Assembly: GCA_038227745.1 (NCBI GenBank)
Contig: JBBRPS010000222.1
Coordinates: forward strand, 1-13,038
Source: DASPXY01 sp038227745
GTDB lineage: Bacteria > Planctomycetota > Planctomycetia > Gemmatales > Gemmataceae
Length of the DNA stretch: 13,038 nucleotides
Reading direction: 5' to 3'
Positions 8,355 through 13,038 of this stretch are shown here, piece by piece. The position numbers were made by a program, and so were the translations under genes. The stretch's first letter is position 1. Each line of letters starts with the position of its first letter. Under the pieces are notes generated by a model, which did not search any database, was not told the origin of the DNA, and saw only the letters and a program-made list of their open reading frames with translations.

Positions 8355-8821
8355 CGCTGTGGGACCTCGTCAAATGATAGGGTTCGTCGCCGGCTTGCCG
8401 GTACCGTCGGGCACTTCAAGGTGGTGACTGCTCGTGAAAAGCACGGCTGGGCCACGTGAATTCAGGGACCAGGGGACTCCGGTGCGAGAACCGTCATCCT
8501 GAACGGGGAGGGGCCGGGTGTTGTTGGCGTCTCGTCCTGAGCCGTTCGCACCGAACACCCGCAAATCGAGTTTTAGCATACCGTAACAGCGGCAGCAATA
8601 GAACGCCTTTCAGAATTTCTTGCCCGCGCCTCCTCGTGCTCCCCTCGTCCCTCTCCCCCCACAGGACGAGGGGAGAAAAGCGCCCCGTCGGCCAAGCATT
8701 GTGCGCCTGCCGGGCGGTGATTGCCAGCGCCTTCCGTCGGGCAGGGAGAAAAAGCGACGGGCGCCCCCGGCACAACCGTCACGGCCCGCACAGCAATCCG
8801 CTGGCTAAACGAGCCCAGCCG
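8355..8821. other. Intergenic stretch of 467 bases with one hairpin and no convincing gene
   Basis: This gap separates the end of the zinc-ribbon membrane gene (8822) from the start of the VWA gene (8354). Open frames here give only low-complexity Arg/Pro-rich sequence with no domain or ribosome binding site. It holds a 12-base perfect stem at 8639-8650/8664-8675. A minus-strand TATGCT (8575-8580) in a locally AT-richer patch could be a -10 element for the VWA gene, but no good -35 stands at the right distance. The end (near 8803-8810) has GGCTAAACGAGC, like the edge of the hairpin repeats at 34 and 1562, perhaps a decayed copy. Confidence 0.6.
8639..8675. repeat. Inverted repeat, 12-base stem
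   Basis: CTCCCCTCGTCC (8639-8650) pairs perfectly with GGACGAGGGGAG (8664-8675) across a 13-base loop. It lies about 150 bases past the stop of the zinc-ribbon membrane gene on the minus strand. It could end that transcript, but no T-run follows on that strand. Confidence 0.6.
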
Positions 8822-10525
8822 CTACGGCGCCGGCGTGAAGTAACCCGCCGCGCGCTTCATGCCGACCGCGCGGCACAGGCCGGCCAGCGCGCTTTGCACC
8901 GGCGCCAGCACGACTCCGCCGAGCGGGCCGGTGAGCCCCAGCGCGGCGCCGGCGCCGGCGCCCAGCAGCGCCCAGCACGCCACCGCGAACAGGATCCAGA
9001 CCGGGAACAGCCCAGCCCCGCCGCCGAGGCCGAACAGCGCCCACAGAGCCTGTGGCACCAGATCGCCGGCCAGAATCAGGCAGGCGAGCGTGGCGCTGCC
9101 GGCCAGGCCCGCGACGGCGCCGGCGACCAGGCCCCAGGGCAAATCCAGCATCCCGCCGCCGCGGCGCATCAGCACCCAGGCGCCACCCACCGCGCCGACC
9201 CAGAACGTCCACAGGGCGACAATGCGTATAAAACCACTCGCAAACAGGTCGCGAAACTCGCGCGTGAGGTTGCCCGGGCCGGCGGCCTGGCCCCCCAGGA
9301 ACTGGTCGAACACCTGCGGGTTGGAGGACAGGAAGATCTTCGGCCAGGGCAGCTCCAGCCAGCCCGCGAACCCGGTGAAGGGGCTATTCTCAACGAGGAG
9401 CGCTGCCGGCGCCAGCCTGGCGGCCGCGGCCTTCGCCGCCTGCCCGCGAGCAATGCCGTCGGCGACCGGGGCCAGCACGAGGCGCAGCAGCAGGCAGGCG
9501 ATCGCGCCGGTGAGCGCCGGCCGCAGCAGCCGCCCCAGGAGGGACACCTGGGCGGCGATGACGTGGGCGCGGACGCGCAGCGTCAGGTTCTGGCCGCCGT
9601 TGGCGCTGACCTTCAGGTGGCCCTCGGCGACGCGGCCGCGCGGCACCAGCCGCGGGTCGATCTCGAAGGCGATCGGCGCCTGCTGCGGCCCGGCGACCTG
9701 CGGCGTCAGCACCCGCAGCCAGGGAGAATCGCTCTCCACATTGGCGTATACCCACTTCTTGCTGCCGGTCTGCAGGACGACCTGGGCGCGGACCGGGTCG
9801 GGGGAGGTGCAGCTGGCGCGGTACTCGGCCTGCGACAGCTGGACGACGGGCGGCTTGGCCAGGCCCATCGCCTCGAAGAACTGCTGCACGCCCGCGACGC
9901 CGCGCGCCGGCGTGCCGCGGGTCGGGTAGTTCCAGCCGTTGGAGGCGAGCCAGCGGCCGATCTCGCCGCTCTCCAGCATCGGCACGGCGTGCTTGGGCTG
10001 GGTGCGCATCTTCTCGGCCAGCTCGCGCGGCGTGCGCGCGCCCTGGAAGGGCGCCTTGGGGAACGGGTGCGCCGCCAGGTCGAGGCGCACGGGGACCTCG
10101 ACGACGCCGCCGTTCGTCACGATCGTCAACCGGGCGCCGTAGGTCTGCGCCGCCGGCAGGCCGCGCGTGTCCACCTGGAGGCTGACCTTCTGCTCGCGGG
10201 CGGTGTTGAGCTGACACTGGCCGTTGCCGGCGCCGCCGACGCGCAGCCACTCGCCGCCCTCGGCGACGGTGAGCGTCCCCTGCAGTGTCCCCTGCCCGTG
10301 GTTGCTCACGGTCATGTCCACCTGGCGCGTCTCGCCGGCCAGGACGCTGCCCAGATTGATGCGGCGCGGGGTCAGCTCGAGGCGCGGCCCCTGGCCGCGC
10401 GCGGCCGGCTCGCGGGCCGCGCGACTGGGGGGGGCCCCGCCGCGCAGCGCCTCGCCGTCGTAGTAACAGAAAGACGCCGCCTCCGGGTTGGTGTTTCGGC
10501 AGCGGGGACAAACGAGAGGGGGCAT
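8822..10525 (-). CDS. Zinc-ribbon multi-pass membrane protein with Ig-like domains and NGW module
   Basis: This 567-residue protein is a partial paralogue of the 900-residue protein at 3284-5986. Residues 6-23 are a zinc ribbon with CPRC then CYYD, Asp23 replacing the fourth Cys. Residues about 50-155 are an Ig-like beta domain (RINLGSVLAGETRQVDMTVSN). Residues 162-228 are the shared module (PRELAEK, NGWNYP, VQQFFEAMGLA). Residues about 229-325 are a second beta domain ending GHLKVSANGGQNLTLRV. From about residue 333 on, it becomes hydrophobic: helices near 333-355, 431-452, 462-487 and two or more in 492-548, rich in Gly and Ala. The large C-terminal beta domain of its paralogue is absent, replaced by this membrane part. 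No Shine-Dalgarno site precedes the ATG at 10525, but the zinc ribbon directly after it supports this start. Its biochemical function is unknown; a membrane-tethered cytoplasmic scaffold is my inference. Confidence 0.85.
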   Translation of the reverse strand: MPPLVCPRCRNTNPEAASFCYYDGEALRGGAPPSRAAREPAARGQGPRLELTPRRINLGSVLAGETRQVDMTVSNHGQGTLQGTLTVAEGGEWLRVGGAGNGQCQLNTAREQKVSLQVDTRGLPAAQTYGARLTIVTNGGVVEVPVRLDLAAHPFPKAPFQGARTPRELAEKMRTQPKHAVPMLESGEIGRWLASNGWNYPTRGTPARGVAGVQQFFEAMGLAKPPVVQLSQAEYRASCTSPDPVRAQVVLQTGSKKWVYANVESDSPWLRVLTPQVAGPQQAPIAFEIDPRLVPRGRVAEGHLKVSANGGQNLTLRVRAHVIAAQVSLLGRLLRPALTGAIACLLLRLVLAPVADGIARGQAAKAAAARLAPAALLVENSPFTGFAGWLELPWPKIFLSSNPQVFDQFLGGQAAGPGNLTREFRDLFASGFIRIVALWTFWVGAVGGAWVLMRRGGGMLDLPWGLVAGAVAGLAGSATLACLILAGDLVPQALWALFGLGGGAGLFPVWILFAVACWALLGAGAGAALGLTGPLGGVVLAPVQSALAGLCRAVGMKRAAGYFTPAP

Positions 10526-10536
10526 GGAGGAACCCA

Positions 10537-10568
10537 GGGGTCAGAGGTCAGGGGTCAGGGGGTCAGGG
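10537..10568. repeat. Short tandem repeat of GGTCAG units
   Basis: Four near-identical 7-8-base units (GGGGTCAG, AGGTCAG, GGGTCAG, GGGGTCAG) stand in a row just upstream of the start of the zinc-ribbon membrane gene on the minus strand, next to the palindrome at 10573. They occupy the place where a Shine-Dalgarno site or leader would lie, and no such site is visible. Confidence 0.75.
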
Positions 10569-10572
10569 AAGA

Positions 10573-10600
10573 AAGCCCACGGGTGGCCACCCGTGGGCTT
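10573..10600. repeat. Perfect 28-base palindrome between two minus-strand genes
   Basis: AAGCCCACGGGTGG is followed directly by its exact reverse complement. It begins 20 bases after the stop codon of the membrane FHA gene in transcript direction. On the minus strand the GC-rich stem runs into TTCTTCCC, a weak pyrimidine tail, so a terminator or attenuator is possible. The same palindromic style recurs in the other gaps of this gene run. Confidence 0.8.
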
Positions 10601-10620
10601 GAACACGTCCTGGCCCCTCG

Positions 10621-11595
10621 CTACATTCTCCGGATCTGCGCCGACGGGACGCCCGCGGGGGCGGGCAGCGGCCGCTTGCCCCGGGCACGGTTGACGGCCG
10701 CCCGCGCCTGGAAGCGCAGAAGGATGTTGCCGAGCTGGATGCGGTCGCCGTCGCGCAGCTCCTGTGCCTGGGCGACCGGCACGTCGTTGACGCGCGTCTG
10801 GTCGGGCGGGGAGTTGTTGTTGACCAGCATGTAACGCTCGTTGACGCGCTTGATGAAGCAGTGGCGCTTCTCGACCTTCATGTCGCGGAACAGGGCGATG
10901 TCGGCGTGCTCGTCGCGGCCGAGCAGGCTGGCGGGCTTGTCCAGCGGGTACTCGCGGCCTTCCTGCCAGCCGCGCATCACCTTGACCGACGCCGGCTGGA
11001 AGACGCCCTGCACCAGCGCCGACAGCGAGCCGATGCAGGCGCCCAGGATCACCAGGCCCATCGCGCTCCCCAGGTACGTCGTGCCGCCCTCCTGCCGCGC
11101 CATGCTGTAGAACAGCTCGAACAGGCAGCCGCCGACGAAGCCGCCGAGGGCGCCGCCGACTGTGCCGTAGCTGAACTTCCCGAAGGACCGCGCCGCGAAG
11201 CCCTCGCTCATGCCGATGGCGGCGCCGAGGAAGGTCCAGCCGATGCCGCGGGCGAGCATGGCCACCAGGCCGCTGCCGCCGAGCAACTTCTGTAAGAAGT
11301 AGTTCGCCTGATCGCCGACGAACATGCCGAGGGCGCCGCCGCCGGCGCCGAGGAGGAAGCCGTAGGTCGCCAGGCGCGCGAACTTGGCGACGGCGCCGTC
11401 GCGGATGGCCTCGACGCTGACGACGAAGTAGCCGATGACGCCGCCGATGAGGGCGCCGCCCATGAGCATTTGCAAGGTCAGCGGCCACCCTTCGCCGGGG
11501 TTCTTGTCGCCGAAGACGCCAAACAGCATCCACCCCAGCAGCCCGCCGAGGGCGCCGAAGACGGCGTTGAAGTAGATGCGGCTGAGCAGCGCCAT
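10621..11595 (-). CDS. Glycine-zipper membrane protein with C-terminal FHA domain
   Basis: This 324-residue protein has about 205 residues of hydrophobic, glycine-rich membrane segments followed by an FHA domain. The membrane part contains repeated small-residue patterns (ALGGLLGWMLFG, ALIGGVIGYFV, LGAGGGALGMFVG, TVGGALGGFVGG), suggesting six or so closely packed helices. The FHA domain spans about residues 218-302, with LLGR (Gly226-Arg227) and His245. The Ser that normally contacts phosphate is Glu242 (VEKRH instead of SRRH), and the usual NGT turn is NNSPPDQTRVN, so phospho-Thr binding may be weak or changed. I chose the ATG at 11595; the frame opens 30 bases earlier with a GTG at 11625, but the ATG gives a typical hydrophobic N-terminus. 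A GGGAAAG run just upstream is a weak ribosome site. It is the first gene of the minus-strand run and probably lies in the inner membrane with FHA in the cytoplasm. Confidence 0.87.
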   Translation of the reverse strand: MALLSRIYFNAVFGALGGLLGWMLFGVFGDKNPGEGWPLTLQMLMGGALIGGVIGYFVVSVEAIRDGAVAKFARLATYGFLLGAGGGALGMFVGDQANYFLQKLLGGSGLVAMLARGIGWTFLGAAIGMSEGFAARSFGKFSYGTVGGALGGFVGGCLFELFYSMARQEGGTTYLGSAMGLVILGACIGSLSALVQGVFQPASVKVMRGWQEGREYPLDKPASLLGRDEHADIALFRDMKVEKRHCFIKRVNERYMLVNNNSPPDQTRVNDVPVAQAQELRDGDRIQLGNILLRFQARAAVNRARGKRPLPAPAGVPSAQIRRM

Positions 11596-11676
11596 GGTCT
11601 TTCCCGCCCTTTCTGCGGAGGCCACCCGGTACCAGGACGACGGCCGGCGGGTGTCTCCTCACTGAAACGTCGAGGA

Positions 11677-11698
11677 ACGTGTAATTAAGTATTTAATC
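11677..11698 (-). promoter_or_regulatory. AT-rich patch, candidate promoter for the minus-strand cluster
   Basis: About 20 bases around TAATTAAGTATTTAAT are AT-rich in an otherwise very GC-rich window. They lie some 80-100 bases before the start of the first gene of the cluster (11595). On the minus strand they contain TACTTAAT, loosely like a -10 box. No confident -35 box is seen. The placement suits a promoter, but the evidence is compositional only. Confidence 0.3.
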
Positions 11699-11721
11699 CG
11701 GCCGGCGCGGGATTGCAACAA

Positions 11722-12063
11722 TCAAATGCGGTCGAGGTCGCGACGCCGTCCGGTGTAGACCGACGTCTCGTAGCACAGCACCACCTTGCCGTCGTGCTGG
11801 AACCGCTCGAAGACGGCGCCCAGGTCCGCCGCGAACCGCTCGACCTGCTCCGGCGCGCGCGGCGCGTACGACGCCGAGAACGTCCGCCCCAGCATCCCGT
11901 CGCGGTCCAGCTCCTGCGCGTGGCGGAAGGTGGTCCGCCCCGCGTCGGTGAACAGCGGGTGGTGGAGCAGCGCCTGACCGGCGCTGGCGCGCGGCCCCTC
12001 GACCGCCTTCGCCTCCGGGGTGCCGCCGACCACCTTGCCGTACGCCGCGGTGCAGGTCGGACA
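11722..12063 (-). pseudogene. C-terminal remnant of a SAM-dependent methyltransferase
   Basis: The frame ending at 11722 encodes about 110 residues that look like the C-terminal part of a class I SAM-dependent methyltransferase: AAYGKVVGGTPEAKAVE, FRHAQELDRDGMLGR, FSASYAPR, VERFAADLGAVFERF and VVLCYETSVYTGRR. The Rossmann part that binds SAM, which should come before it, is missing. Upstream the frame runs into the leader and antisense of the hydrolase gene at 12154, with no ATG in the conserved part except within MLGR. The similarity starts near 12050, so the break lies about there. It reads as a 5'-truncated relic, probably left by a rearrangement that brought in the divergent neighbour. 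A small functional protein cannot be ruled out, because the remaining frame has no stop. Confidence 0.6.
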
Positions 12064-12139
12064 TCGGGAGTCTCCCGGAAACGAAGTTCCCCCTGACAAC
12101 GCCGACCCGGCGGGGTACCATGCCGGGAAAGAGCTTGGC

Positions 12140-12144
12140 AGGAG
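12140..12144 (+). promoter_or_regulatory. Ribosome binding site of the MBL-fold hydrolase gene
   Basis: AGGAG lies 9 bases before the ATG at 12154 and only 3 before an in-frame ATG at 12148. The longer spacing is normal, so 12154 is preferred. Confidence 0.6.
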
Positions 12145-12153
12145 ACGATGAGG

Positions 12154-13038
12154 ATGCCAGTGCATTTTACGGTCCTGGCGAGCGGGAGCGCGGGGAACGC
12201 GAGCCTGCTCGAGGTGGACGGTTTCGGAGTGCTCGTGGACGCCGGGTTGGGGCCGCGGCAGCTCGCCGAGCGCCTGGCGGCGGCGGGGGCGTCGTGGAAT
12301 CGCGTCCACGCCGCCATCCTGACGCACACGCACAGCGACCACTGGAACGAGCGGACGCTGGAGCACCTGCGCCGCCACCGCATCCCCCTCTACTGCCACC
12401 CCGGCCACCACGCCGACCTCGACAGCTACAGCTCCGCCTTCGCCGCCCTGCAGGCCGACGGCCTGGTGCGCCCCTACGAGGCCGGCGTGGTGCTGCACCT
12501 CGGCGCCGGGCTGTGCTGCCGGCCGCTGCGGCTGCGCCACGACAACTCGATGACGTGCGGCTTCCGCTTCGAGGCGACGCAGGACCTGTTCGGTGAGCCG
12601 TGCGCCGTGGGCTACGCGGCCGACCTGGGCTGCTGGCAGCCGGAGCTGGCGGAGGCGCTGGCCGACGTGGATCTGCTGGCGCTGGAGTTCAACCACGACG
12701 TGGCACTGCAGCAGGGCAGCGGGCGGTCGCCGCGCCTGATCCGCCGGGTGCTGGGGGACGACGGCCACCTGTCGAACGCGCAGGCCGCCGCGCTGGTGCG
12801 CGAGGTGCTGCGGCTGTCCGAGCCGGGGCGGCTGCGCTGCCTCGTGCAGTTGCACCTCAGCCGCGACTGTAACCGCCCCGAGTTAGCCGCTGCCGCTGCC
12901 GTGGAAGTGCTGGCCAGCTGCGAGCCGGCCATCCACGTCCACACCGCGAGCCAGAACGAGCCGGGCCCGTGCCTGTCCGTGGGTGTGTACGCCAACGGCA
13001 CGTCGCGGCCGCGTCCCCGCGCCCGCCGGCCGCGCCGC
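12154..13038 (+). CDS. MBL-fold metallo-hydrolase, YycJ/WalJ-like (3' end beyond the window)
   Basis: The frame is open from 12154 to the window edge, 295 codons with no stop, so the gene is partial. It starts with the family's usual opening, FTVLASGSAGNASLLE, then VLVDAGL. The metal-binding motif is THTHSDH (His58, His60, Asp62, His63). Further conserved pieces are YAADLG (after which a metal Asp is expected), LLALEFNHD and HLSRDCNRPELA near the C-terminus, typical of the YycJ/WalJ group. Members bind two divalent metals and act as nucleases or phosphodiesterases; the exact substrate is unknown here. Family members usually end near 260-280 residues, and the Arg/Pro-rich tail at the window edge suggests the stop lies soon after. 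AGGAG (12140-12144) favours the ATG at 12154 over the one at 12148. It is divergent from the methyltransferase relic and shows no link to the kinase cluster. Confidence 0.88.
   Translation, partial: MPVHFTVLASGSAGNASLLEVDGFGVLVDAGLGPRQLAERLAAAGASWNRVHAAILTHTHSDHWNERTLEHLRRHRIPLYCHPGHHADLDSYSSAFAALQADGLVRPYEAGVVLHLGAGLCCRPLRLRHDNSMTCGFRFEATQDLFGEPCAVGYAADLGCWQPELAEALADVDLLALEFNHDVALQQGSGRSPRLIRRVLGDDGHLSNAQAAALVREVLRLSEPGRLRCLVQLHLSRDCNRPELAAAAAVEVLASCEPAIHVHTASQNEPGPCLSVGVYANGTSRPRPRARRPRR

Noticed and set aside
8494..8775. Small gene in the gap before the VWA gene
   Set aside because: The frame only translates repetitive pyrimidine-rich sequence and the 12-base hairpin, with no ribosome site or domain.
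3059..10600. CRISPR array among the repeated palindromes
   Set aside because: The repeats differ from each other, are far apart, and have no regular spacers or cas genes.
8456..10834. Very long plus-strand open frame (792 codons) across the intergenic gap and opposite the zinc-ribbon membrane gene
   Set aside because: It is Arg/Pro/Gln-rich low-complexity sequence antisense to a recognisable gene; high GC content makes stop codons rare.
12148..12153. Earlier ATG for the hydrolase at 12148
   Set aside because: It is only 3 bases from AGGAG; the ATG at 12154 has normal spacing and matches the usual family N-terminus. It remains possible.

Overview
The window is very GC-rich with strong G/C third-position bias. 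It carries hairpin repeats and a gene repertoire (Hanks-type kinase, zinc-ribbon/FHA protein, VWA proteins, glycine-rich membrane FHA protein) that together suggest a member of the Planctomycetota, most likely Gemmataceae. This assignment rests on style and recalled family knowledge, not on a marker gene; no rRNA or tRNA is present.

Layout: (1) 127-1512 (+) is a probable lipoprotein with a carboxypeptidase-regulatory-like domain and a VWA domain, bracketed by two related hairpin repeats. (2) From 11595 down to 1649, six genes run head-to-tail on the minus strand. In transcription order they are: a glycine-zipper membrane protein with a C-terminal FHA domain (11595-10621); a zinc-ribbon multi-pass membrane protein (10525-8822); a probably cytoplasmic VWA protein (8354-7071); a small zinc-ribbon + Pro/Ala linker + FHA adaptor (6874-6104); a 900-residue zinc-ribbon single-TM protein (5986-3284); and a soluble Ser/Thr protein kinase with an unrecognised C-terminal domain (3022-1649). 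(3) 11722-12063 (-) is the C-terminal remnant of a SAM-dependent methyltransferase. (4) 12154 onward (+) is a YycJ/WalJ-like metallo-beta-lactamase-fold hydrolase that runs off the window.

How they may work together (inference): the kinase can phosphorylate Thr residues, the two FHA domains could read phospho-Thr, the VWA proteins offer metal-dependent protein-binding surfaces, and the zinc-ribbon membrane proteins could connect a cytoplasmic complex to the envelope. The two zinc-ribbon membrane proteins share a conserved module of about 67 residues (about half identical) that I cannot assign to a named family. The set recalls the TerY-P triad (VWA, PP2C, kinase) and MoxR-VWA systems, but no PP2C phosphatase or MoxR ATPase is visible. 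It is the best candidate here for an undescribed signalling cassette.

The spaces between the minus-strand genes hold conspicuous inverted repeats (3059-3164, 6016-6097, 10573-10600). They may act as intercistronic RNA structures or be small mobile repeats, so the six genes need not form one simple operon.
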